Shown: piece after piece, positions 1 to 5,055 of the stretch
Layout: each line of letters starts with the position of its first letter
Position numbering within the stretch: position 1 is the stretch's first letter
Assembly (NCBI GenBank): GCA_004322325.1
Contig: SCTP01000332.1
Span: 1-5,890, forward strand
Length of the DNA stretch: 5,890 nucleotides
Direction of reading: 5' to 3'
Source: Gammaproteobacteria bacterium
Lineage (GTDB): Bacteria; Pseudomonadota; Gammaproteobacteria; DSM-16500
The notes under the pieces: model-generated
Database searches by the model: none
What the model saw: the letters and a program-made list of their open reading frames with translations, nothing else
What the model was told of the DNA's origin: nothing
Position numbers and translations under genes: made by a program

Positions 1-2
1 TA

Positions 3-251
3 TTTACTCGCCTCGATGATCCAAAATTATATGCAAATCTCGGTTGGTCTATGATTGGAAGAGAGGAATATCGTGGTGGCTCAGTATCCATTATGGGGAA
101 GAAAATCAGCTTAGAACATTCGTATTCAAGTGAATTAAATTCTTTATTTTCTTTCTTCAAACGACATCCCTATATTACAGCTAGCGCTGTTACAGCAATT
201 GGCATAGGAGCAACCGTATTATGCTCAAAAAATAATAACCCAAAATTATAA
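3..251 (+). CDS. 3' end of an unidentified gene; protein with a hydrophobic C-terminal segment (partial)
   Basis: The frame is open from base 3 to the TAA at 249-251, with no stop before it, so this is most likely the last 82 residues of a gene starting outside the window. The first in-frame ATG, at base 51, is probably internal. I do not recognise the family. The visible part is a soluble stretch (LDDPKLYANLGWSMIGREEY), then a basic patch (FKRHPY) and one hydrophobic segment of about 18 residues (YITASAVTAIGIGATVLC) close to the end, followed by a short polar tail (SKNNNPKL). That layout fits a single C-terminal membrane anchor or tail-anchored protein. The next gene begins 42 bases downstream on the same strand and may be cotranscribed. 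The DNA is AT-rich like that gene. Function unknown. Confidence 0.6.
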   Translation, partial: FTRLDDPKLYANLGWSMIGREEYRGGSVSIMGKKISLEHSYSSELNSLFSFFKRHPYITASAVTAIGIGATVLCSKNNNPKL

Positions 252-293
252 TTTCGGCTCTCACGTTAAATTATTTGATGAAAAGAGAAAATA

Positions 294-1529
294 ATGAAAA
301 AAATTATCATATTGCAAAATTCTCCTGTATTTACAGTAGATATTGCTAAAATTTTTAATCCTAATTTTTGGGAATTGCATCTTCTTGCAAACAAAGAAAG
401 TTATAATCATTTACACAATCGCAATCAACATATTTTATTTAACACTATCACGATTATTCACGATTTCAACTTTAATAATTTAAAAAACAATATTATTCCT
501 ATTATTAACAATGTAGACAAAGAATCGGTGGTTTTTGCCACAAACTCCGAAAGCCTTGTTGGAATCACGGGACAATTAAGAGAATACTTTAATATTCCCG
601 GAGTACATACAAATGTTGCTAGAATATTTACTGATAAGGTGGTTATGAAAAAACACCTATCTTCATTTAATATTTTACTTCCTAATTACATTGATTTTAA
701 TTTCAATGAATATTCAAAAATGCCTACTAATTACATAAAAAAAATATCCCAGAAATTGTCTTTCCCCATCATTGCAAAACCCATTGACTCTGCTGGAAGC
801 AATGGTGTAAGAAAAATCAATAATATTAATGAGCTAGCACAGTGGGCTACATCCATCGAAAAAAATGGATTTGAATTAGATGAATATATTACTGGAGAAC
901 TATATCATTGTGATTCATTCGTTCATAATGGAAATATTCTTTATACTGCGGTTTGCCATTATTCATCCCCTCCCCACAAATTCTTACTTGGTCATAATTT
1001 GGGCAGCATCACCTTGCCAAACAATGATATTTGTTATCAAGAATTGAAAAAATTTAATGATTATGTTCTAAAAAATATATCAACGGACTTTAATGGGGTA
1101 ACCCACCTCGAAGTCTTTAAAAAAGATAACGGAGAACTTATATTTCTCGAAATAGCATATCGTGGAGGTGGTGCAGGTATCCCACACATGTATCAAAAGC
1201 ATCTTAATATAGACTTATTTTCCACTCATTTTCTTTTACAATCCTATGATGATTATCAGTTAAATATTTATCCAAGTTACTACAGCGCTTGGATCCAATT
1301 TTCGCCAAGTAGTAATGTAATAAATATTAAGGATATTCCAAAAACAAAAAGTGAAATTAGTCTAGTTTCAAGAAATGAGAAAATAAACGCGAACTCGCCT
1401 TGTTTTTCATTACGTGATTATTCACTGTTAATCGTTTTATGGAATAATAATTTTACACAATTGCAGCAAGACTTTGCAAAACTATCCCAATTGGCCTTAA
1501 AAACCCAGGAAAAACATAGGAACGAATAG
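294..1529 (+). CDS. ATP-grasp family ligase (carboxylate-amine ligase type)
   Basis: A 411-residue protein with the layout of ATP-grasp enzymes, which use ATP to make an acyl-phosphate and join a carboxylate to an amine or thiol. An N-terminal pre-ATP-grasp region (about 1-110) precedes DK(114-115), the strand FPIIAKP with K162, the glycine-rich loop SAGSNG (166-171), the hinge region E196/E202 (DEYITGE), and the metal- and phosphate-binding part with E273 (HLEVF), E286 and R290 followed by GGG (LEIAYRGGG). These residues suggest an active enzyme. The substrate cannot be read from the sequence; peptide or amino-acid ligases of the carnosine-synthase/BacD kind are the nearest general match. 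No partner biosynthesis gene is visible. The start ATG has a weak purine-rich stretch (AAAAGAGAAAA) ahead of it. Codon use is extremely AT-rich compared with the right end of the window, suggesting transfer. The last 12 or so residues (LALKTQEKHRNE) are encoded inside repeat copy A, so the natural C-terminus may have been replaced. Confidence 0.85.
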   Translation: MKKIIILQNSPVFTVDIAKIFNPNFWELHLLANKESYNHLHNRNQHILFNTITIIHDFNFNNLKNNIIPIINNVDKESVVFATNSESLVGITGQLREYFNIPGVHTNVARIFTDKVVMKKHLSSFNILLPNYIDFNFNEYSKMPTNYIKKISQKLSFPIIAKPIDSAGSNGVRKINNINELAQWATSIEKNGFELDEYITGELYHCDSFVHNGNILYTAVCHYSSPPHKFLLGHNLGSITLPNNDICYQELKKFNDYVLKNISTDFNGVTHLEVFKKDNGELIFLEIAYRGGGAGIPHMYQKHLNIDLFSTHFLLQSYDDYQLNIYPSYYSAWIQFSPSSNVINIKDIPKTKSEISLVSRNEKINANSPCFSLRDYSLLIVLWNNNFTQLQQDFAKLSQLALKTQEKHRNE

Positions 1530-1590
1530 AGCGGATGCGGGAAGTATGCGAGCGGCGGTAGAGTTGGCAATTAAGATGGTTACTCGTTAA
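1491..1590 (+). repeat. Direct repeat copy A, a C-terminal coding relic upstream of the toxin-antitoxin module
   Basis: About 100 bases that recur in the same orientation at 2466-2568. The first ~57 bases differ at only three positions. The second half differs more, but in a codon-like way: from the ATG at 1546 this copy reads MRAAVELAIKMVTR then stop, against MMAAVKLAVQFVTRA then stop in copy B, with two silent third-base changes and mostly conservative replacements. This suggests the repeat is the 3' end of a once-coding gene family. The first part also supplies the last codons and stop of the ATP-grasp gene. I do not recognise the parent gene. Confidence 0.8.
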
Positions 1591-1600
1591 AATACAGACG

Positions 1601-1628
1601 TTGCATTTAATGCCCCACCTGTTATAAT
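1601..1628 (+). promoter_or_regulatory. Promoter of the toxin-antitoxin module
   Basis: TTGCAT (1601-1606) and a perfect TATAAT (1623-1628) are separated by 16 bases, a strong sigma-70 type pair. The predicted transcription start (about 1635) falls on or next to the toxin ATG at 1634, so the message would be nearly leaderless; there is no Shine-Dalgarno sequence in front of that ATG. Confidence 0.7.
1603..1613. promoter_or_regulatory. Possible operator palindrome in the TA promoter
   Basis: GCATT-T-AATGC is a perfect 5-bp inverted repeat overlapping the -35 box and spacer. Antitoxins with DNA-binding domains usually repress their own promoter, so this is a reasonable binding site for the winged-helix antitoxin encoded downstream. 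The arms are short and AT-rich, so chance is not excluded. Confidence 0.35.
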
Positions 1629-1633
1629 TAAGC

Positions 1634-1955
1634 ATGGACAAAAGAAAAAAAAGAACAGCTTAAAAAAATTGTTGATGAAACCATCAAGCTTCCCAATAAG
1701 GAAGGTAATGGAATTTTAAAGTTTTCAGCCAGCTCGGATAGCAAGGGTAAAATTGCTCGATACAGTTTAGCATATATAAATTACAATATATGTAGCATCG
1801 ATAATGGTAGAGTCTTAGGTTACGATAATAATCATGAATATCATCATCGACACTATATGGGAAAAGTTGAAGCTATTGATTTTACTACTTATGAAGATAT
1901 AGCAGAACGTTTCGAAAGTGAATGGAGAGAAATTCATGAAAAAGCGCAAAACTAA
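1634..1955 (+). pseudogene. TumE-like toxin gene (DUF6516-type) with a one-base frameshift after the start
   Basis: From about 1638 to the TAA at 1953-1955 one frame encodes a ~100-residue protein resembling the TumE toxins of two-gene toxin-antitoxin systems. Its signature is NGRVLGYDN followed by the His-rich EYHHRHYMGK (about residues 58-77), then an acidic/aromatic tail ending EWREIHEKAQN. This frame has no ATG, GTG or TTG before the ATG at 1857; a TAA lies at 1629-1631. The ATG at 1634, placed at the promoter's expected start, is one base out of frame and reaches a stop after nine codons. Removing one A from the A4 (1640-1643) or A8 (1645-1652) run gives a natural start, MDKEKKEQLKKIV or MDKRKKEQLKKIV, and a 106-residue protein. 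So it is a recent frameshift, a sequencing error, or a gene read through polymerase slippage on the A run. The end overlaps the antitoxin start by 20 bases, typical of an intact TA operon. Family naming is from memory of conserved motifs. Confidence 0.7.
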
Positions 1956-2346
1956 AATAGCTACGTCAGATATTAAATTTGTAAAAGTAAAAACAGGAAC
2001 TGTTGAAGATTTTTTTTCGACAGTAAAAAATGTTATGCGAAGTGCTGATGAAAGAACGACCGTTGAATCAAGCTGCGCTACACTAATCTTTACTGACCCA
2101 ACAGAAATGTTACATTTTCTTAGCGCTGCTAAAATAAAATTGATTAAAAGTATTAGAAACCATCCAGATACTGTGACTAATATCGCTAAGATTATAAAAC
2201 GAGATCGATCGTCTGTTAATCGTGATGTTTTGGAGTTAAAAAAATTTGGATTAGTAAAAATCCACGAAGAAATAAACCCAGGCCATGGAAGACATAAAAT
2301 TGTTGAACTAACCTCTCCACTTCTTAAGCTAGAAGCTATTATTTAA
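1936..2346 (+). CDS. TumA-like antitoxin, winged helix-turn-helix DNA-binding protein (HVO_A0114-type)
   Basis: A 136-residue protein placed directly behind, and overlapping by 20 bases, the TumE-like toxin frame. In this family the toxin gene comes first and the antitoxin second. The N-terminal part is basic (MKKRKTK), followed by a linker region that in such antitoxins meets the toxin, and a winged helix-turn-helix at about 60-125: helices around TVTNIAKIIKRDRSSVNRDV, then LELKKFGLVKI and a wing (GHGRHKIVELT). It probably neutralises the toxin and represses the shared promoter. The ATG at 1936 was chosen because GGAGAG (1924-1929) lies six bases ahead of it; a GTG at 1918 in the same frame would add six residues but lacks a comparable site. 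The gene looks intact even though the toxin frame is interrupted. Confidence 0.8.
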   Translation: MKKRKTKIATSDIKFVKVKTGTVEDFFSTVKNVMRSADERTTVESSCATLIFTDPTEMLHFLSAAKIKLIKSIRNHPDTVTNIAKIIKRDRSSVNRDVLELKKFGLVKIHEEINPGHGRHKIVELTSPLLKLEAII

Positions 2347-2369
2347 CGCATGGTTGCGTAATCACCCCC

Positions 2370-2421
2370 GCCTATCCGACTCCACATTCACAAACTTCTG
2401 AAACTTAAGCGGCGAAGCAAT
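2370..2421 (-). repeat. Exact 52-bp copy of the 3' end of the PH-domain gene
   Basis: Bases 2370-2421 are identical and in the same orientation to 4601-4652, the end of the PH-domain gene. Read on the minus strand, the fragment encodes IASPLKFQKFVNVESDR and then runs on to RG and a TGA at 2362-2364, where the real gene ends QG and TAA. Upstream of the 52 bases the similarity stops abruptly. It is a gene fragment left by duplication or recombination. Confidence 0.85.
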
Positions 2422-2465
2422 TACGCCGCTGTTAACAGAATTGCGCGAGCAACATTACGATGTGG
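2422..2465 (+). other. Short unrecognised stretch between two duplicated fragments
   Basis: On the plus strand this reads PLLTELREQHYDVVG without a stop and continues into repeat copy B (FKNPEKT then TAG). It looks like the end of a degraded coding sequence, but I cannot name the parent gene. It has no start or ribosome site. Confidence 0.3.
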
Positions 2466-2568
2466 TTGGCTTTAAAAACCCAGAAAAAACATAGGAACGA
2501 ATAGAGCGGATGCGGGGAGTATGATGGCGGCGGTGAAGTTGGCGGTTCAATTTGTTACTCGTGCTTAA
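2466..2568 (+). repeat. Direct repeat copy B, downstream of the toxin-antitoxin module
   Basis: Partner of copy A at 1491-1590, about 975 bases further on in the same orientation. The frame from the ATG at 2521 reads MMAAVKLAVQFVTRA and stops at 2566-2568. Together the two copies bracket the toxin-antitoxin genes, so recombination between them could delete or circularise the module. Confidence 0.8.
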
Positions 2569-2573
2569 CGCTA

Positions 2574-2600
2574 GAAAGCAAGCTTTAAAAGCTTGCTTTC
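2574..2600. terminator. Perfect hairpin, probable bidirectional terminator
   Basis: GAAAGCAAGCTTT and its exact reverse complement AAAGCTTGCTTTC are separated by a single A, giving a 10-bp or longer stem with a small loop. It lies between plus-strand sequence and the end of the minus-strand CaaX gene at 2621, the usual place for a shared terminator. There is no clean T run on either side, so efficiency is uncertain. Confidence 0.55.
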
Positions 2601-2620
2601 GCTACATATTGAACTAATGA

Positions 2621-3409
2621 TTACATAATCGTACATTTACGGTCATTGTTTTGAAAGTAATCGTCAGCATGGTGATGGAGGGTTGTTTCGAATTCCTTCA
2701 TAATTTCTGCTTTAATTTGATCGAAAAATTCCTGTTTTAAATTATTAGCATGATTATCAGCACCTGTATGTAATGTTTTTATGGTAGATTTACCAAGCGG
2801 TTTGGCGCTATTTTTGATATTAGCGCAATACTGAATCAGTGGTGCTACGGGACAATTTCTAATTATCTCCGAACCGCCCCAAACCATACTATTACCTTCG
2901 ATCCTGGCAGGATACATAAGAACGGTGTATTGTATGACTTTACTATTTCCTAGCTTTGTATTTAACTCATTTGCAATATGGCTCGCTTCTTGATTATCTT
3001 CACCAGCAATCACCACATAGGTACCTAAATTAGATTGAAAATCAGGCTCGCATAGTTCATATGAATCTAGAGGACTCTCTGACGATGATATTTCAGCAGC
3101 AATATCATCTTGGTGCTCAAAAATAACGTCCTTTTTCTTCTTCTTACGAGCTTCTTGATAATTCATATTTGAATTAATAGTAACGGTTATTTCACCATTA
3201 ATACGACCTTTTCTACTATATTGAAAAGCATAAATATCCTGCTCCTTTGTCATCGCCAGCTCGGGATGATCCATTGCCGCTATTACGTCTTGCGCATACG
3301 AACCACATACGATGACTTGTACTTTATATTCATAAGTTGTATTGATTGATTTTGTGACTTTCTTTTGCATTGGCGCTTGAAATAAAAATACTTTGTTTTT
3401 TCCAAACAT
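2621..3409 (-). CDS. Unknown 262-residue protein with C-terminal CaaX box (CTIM); candidate secreted effector
   Basis: I do not recognise the family. The protein has no signal peptide or membrane segment. The N-terminal half (about 1-85) looks like alternating strands and helices (YKVQVIVCGSYAQDVIAAM; GEITVTIN). A lysine run (RKKKKK, 88-93) and an acidic, serine-rich linker (about 100-125) follow, then a second compact region (130-210) and an acidic helix rich in Glu and His (QEFFDQIKAEIMKEFETT). The last four residues are C259-T-I-M, after DRK. This matches the consensus for eukaryotic protein farnesylation; lamin B1 (CAIM) and K-Ras4B (CVIM) have near-identical ends. Some Legionella effectors are known to be lipidated by the host in this way, so a host-membrane role is a reasonable inference, not shown. 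The glutamate-rich C-terminal region would also suit Dot/Icm secretion. Start: AGGAG at 3416-3420 sits six bases ahead of the ATG, behind its own promoter. A monocistronic gene. Confidence 0.8.
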   Translation of the reverse strand: MFGKNKVFLFQAPMQKKVTKSINTTYEYKVQVIVCGSYAQDVIAAMDHPELAMTKEQDIYAFQYSRKGRINGEITVTINSNMNYQEARKKKKKDVIFEHQDDIAAEISSSESPLDSYELCEPDFQSNLGTYVVIAGEDNQEASHIANELNTKLGNSKVIQYTVLMYPARIEGNSMVWGGSEIIRNCPVAPLIQYCANIKNSAKPLGKSTIKTLHTGADNHANNLKQEFFDQIKAEIMKEFETTLHHHADDYFQNNDRKCTIM

Positions 3410-3443
3410 TATTTTCTCCTTATGTATCCTTATGAGAGTGCTG

Positions 3444-3471
3444 ATAATAAACCATCTATTGCGAATGTAAA
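3444..3471 (-). promoter_or_regulatory. Promoter of the CaaX protein gene
   Basis: On the minus strand, TTTACA (3466-3471) and TATTAT (3444-3449) are 16 bases apart. The expected start, near 3437, leaves a leader of about 28 bases that carries the AGGAG ribosome site. In AT-rich DNA such pairs occur by chance, but spacing and position fit. Confidence 0.5.
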
Positions 3472-3490
3472 CTATAATAAAAATTTACGA

Positions 3491-3545
3491 TGCGTAGATC
3501 CTTACCGTCATTGCGAGAAGCCCGTAGGGCGACGAAGCAATCCAG
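3491..3545 (+). repeat. REP/MITE-like repeat, left copy of an inverted pair
   Basis: About 55 bases, from TGCGTAGATCC to GAAGCAATCCAG, that recur inverted at 3837-3891 with three mismatches. Inside the unit, ATTGC/GCAAT and GCCC/GGGC form an imperfect hairpin, as in REP elements. The core CGTCATTGCGAG...GAAGCAATC resembles dispersed repeats I recall from several intracellular bacteria; copy number here is unknown. Confidence 0.75.
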
Positions 3546-3553
3546 TCCATGCT

Positions 3554-3809
3554 CTACAACAAACCAAGATAAAGATCGAGCTATTCCGGATTCAGTGATT
3601 CAATAAGCGCAATTTTCTTTTTTCTCGAGCCTCCTTTTATCTGTTTTTCTCTTGTGATAGCACTCATCATATCCTCACATACCTCGTAATATACGAGATA
3701 TTGACAACTGATAAACACGCTTAATAAGATCGCTTGTCACGCCTGTATACAACGTACCATTTTGCTTGCTTGCCATAATGTAAATAGCAGGACATTTTTT
3801 CATGATCAT
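3554..3809 (-). pseudogene. Degraded GIY-YIG endonuclease gene (UPF0213-like)
   Basis: Read on the minus strand from the ATG at 3807-3809 (or the ATG at 3801-3803, which has AAGG ahead of it), the sequence gives the GIY-YIG core: IYIMASKQNG then LYTGVTSDLIKRVYQ. At about 3708 the frame breaks. One base over, the rest of the family continues: CQYLVYYEVCEDMMSAITRE, then KQIKGG and KKIALIESLNPE. The usual linker of about 15 residues between the two parts (normally H...GF..KY) is missing, so a short deletion not divisible by three joined the halves. A TAG (3581-3583) stands where the family normally has the Trp of NPEW, followed by LDLY and a second TAG at 3554-3556. Intact members are about 90 residues, single-domain, and of unclear role. 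It is non-functional. The whole relic sits between two inverted repeats and may have moved with them. Confidence 0.8.
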
Positions 3810-3836
3810 ACCTTATAAAGAGGATAAGCGAAAAAA

Positions 3837-3891
3837 CTAGATTGCTTCGTCGCCCTACGTGCTTCTCGCAATGACGATAAGGATCTACGCA
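3837..3891 (-). repeat. REP/MITE-like repeat, right copy of an inverted pair
   Basis: Reverse complement of the left copy over about 55 bases with three mismatches. It lies nine bases beyond the stop of the HAD gene, so its hairpin could also end or stabilise the operon transcript. The bases between this repeat and the relic's start (3810-3836) show no feature. Confidence 0.75.
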
Positions 3892-3899
3892 AACATGAA

Positions 3900-4589
3900 T
3901 TAATTTCGATTACCTAAGACTCTCTTTTCACTATCATTTTGCGGTATAAAATTAATATTCATCATGCCCCTCAACTCTTGAAGGAATTGATTTGCATCTT
4001 TAAACAAAATCGATTTAACCCCTAACTTCTCTGCTGGATGCAAATTAACCACCCTGTCATCAGTAAAAATAGTTTTTGTTACATCAATGCCAGTTAAAGA
4101 TATCAATTTTTGATATATTGCAGGATCTGGTTTTGCTAATTTAACATAAGAAGATGAGGTGATATGTTCAAACAGTTTTAAAAATTCATATTTTTTTATT
4201 AAATGATCATATATCTCTTTAGGCATATTCGTTAAACCATACAGTTTTATATTCATTTCTTTTAGCGCATACAGTAATAAAATACTTTCCTCCATGGGAA
4301 CCAAATATTCTTTGATCACTTCAATTAAATTCTCAATATCTTTAAGTTGACACAGGGCCAATGAAGATAATTTTAGAAGTAACTCCTCTTGATCGATCAA
4401 ATCTTTATCGTATTCTACAAATACGTCTGATTTAAATATCTTATCTGCTAGCTCAGCATGATTATGCGCAGCAGGAAATACTCGTCGAACCATTTTTAAA
4501 TAATCACATTCAAACAATACACCCGCGAAATCAAATATAACGTTTTCATAAGGAGCCAATGAAAAATCAATGATGGGTCTTGTATTCAT
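3900..4589 (-). CDS. HAD-superfamily hydrolase, YihX-like phosphatase
   Basis: A 229-residue haloacid-dehalogenase-type hydrolase, cytosolic, probably removing phosphate from a small sugar or nucleotide phosphate. The motifs are in order: motif I VIFDFAGVLF with nucleophile D20, a helical cap at about 30-100, motif II LYGLTNMP (T120), motif III K153 (AKPDPAIYQ), and motif IV IFTDDRVVNLHPAEKLG (D177, D178). Position D+2 of motif I is Ala, where most phosphatases have Asp; the YihX branch, with FDxGGV, also lacks that Asp, so this may be a subfamily trait. Loss of the usual general acid could still reduce activity. It is the last gene of a three-gene minus-strand operon, starting three bases after the PH gene stop, with AGGGAT (4595-4600) as the ribosome site inside that gene's end. 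The C-terminal ~25 residues are unrelated polar sequence. The substrate is not known. Confidence 0.8.
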   Translation of the reverse strand: MNTRPIIDFSLAPYENVIFDFAGVLFECDYLKMVRRVFPAAHNHAELADKIFKSDVFVEYDKDLIDQEELLLKLSSLALCQLKDIENLIEVIKEYLVPMEESILLLYALKEMNIKLYGLTNMPKEIYDHLIKKYEFLKLFEHITSSSYVKLAKPDPAIYQKLISLTGIDVTKTIFTDDRVVNLHPAEKLGVKSILFKDANQFLQELRGMMNINFIPQNDSEKRVLGNRN

Positions 4590-4592
4590 CGT

Positions 4593-5051
4593 TTATCCCT
4601 GCCTATCCGACTCCACATTCACAAACTTCTGAAACTTAAGCGGCGAAGCAATCAGTGGAAAGACATCAAACGCCCCAAACGCATTAATCGATACCGTACC
4701 AAAATTCAGCAGCTGCCCCAATAAACTCTGATCCACATTCACTCTCGCAATCGCGCTCAACCGCGTTTCATTCGAATGTCGAACAAAAAAACCTTCGCGC
4801 ATCATTACGCGTTTATTAGTCACCGCAAATTCCGAGGTCACATATTCTAACCATACATAACCCCAGAAAATAAAGACCGCCAAAATGAATACCCAGCTAA
4901 ATTTCATTAAAATAAAATTTTGTTGAATATGCGGATAGGTAAAAATAAGCACTAACGTCAGCAGCAAAGGGTAAAAGAAAATAATTTTATGCTTTTTAGT
5001 GCGAAAAAGAATCTTTTCATCCGGCATTAAATTTCTATCCATGTAACTCAT
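4593..5051 (-). CDS. Inner-membrane protein with bacterial PH domain (bPH2, DUF304/YdbS-like)
   Basis: A 152-residue protein. A short cytosolic start with the family's typical PDEKILFRTKKHKI is followed by two membrane helices (about 23-40 and 52-69) with a short loop, then a bacterial PH-like domain at about 71-146. That domain includes the usual FAVTNKRVMMREGFF and NETRLSAIARVNVDQS, with LLNFGTVSINAFG. In other bacteria such proteins sit in the cytoplasmic membrane with the PH domain facing the cytosol; their role is poorly defined. AGAGGG lies nine bases ahead of the first ATG, inside the end of the thioesterase gene, supporting the start at 5051 over the ATG three codons later. It is the second gene of the operon, with a 4-base gap to the gene upstream and a 3-base gap downstream. 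Its last 52 bases before the final codons are duplicated exactly at 2370-2421. Confidence 0.85.
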   Translation of the reverse strand: MSYMDRNLMPDEKILFRTKKHKIIFFYPLLLTLVLIFTYPHIQQNFILMKFSWVFILAVFIFWGYVWLEYVTSEFAVTNKRVMMREGFFVRHSNETRLSAIARVNVDQSLLGQLLNFGTVSINAFGAFDVFPLIASPLKFQKFVNVESDRQG

Positions 5052-5055
5052 ACAC

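Noticed and set aside
1453..1641. Minus-strand 62-codon frame across the ATP-grasp end, repeat A and TA promoter
   Set aside because: It spans three better-supported features on the other strand and has no ribosome site or family resemblance.
1640..1655. Programmed -1 ribosomal frameshift at the A-run to make the toxin
   Set aside because: A -1 shift leads to the wrong frame; the toxin needs +1 or -2, so RNA slippage or a plain indel fits better.
2346..2359. Hairpin ACGCA-TGGT-TGCGT right after the antitoxin stop, as a terminator
   Set aside because: Only a 5-bp stem with no following T run; too weak to call.
3491..3891. CRISPR or tandem repeat array
   Set aside because: There are only two units, in inverted orientation, with a gene relic rather than spacers between them.
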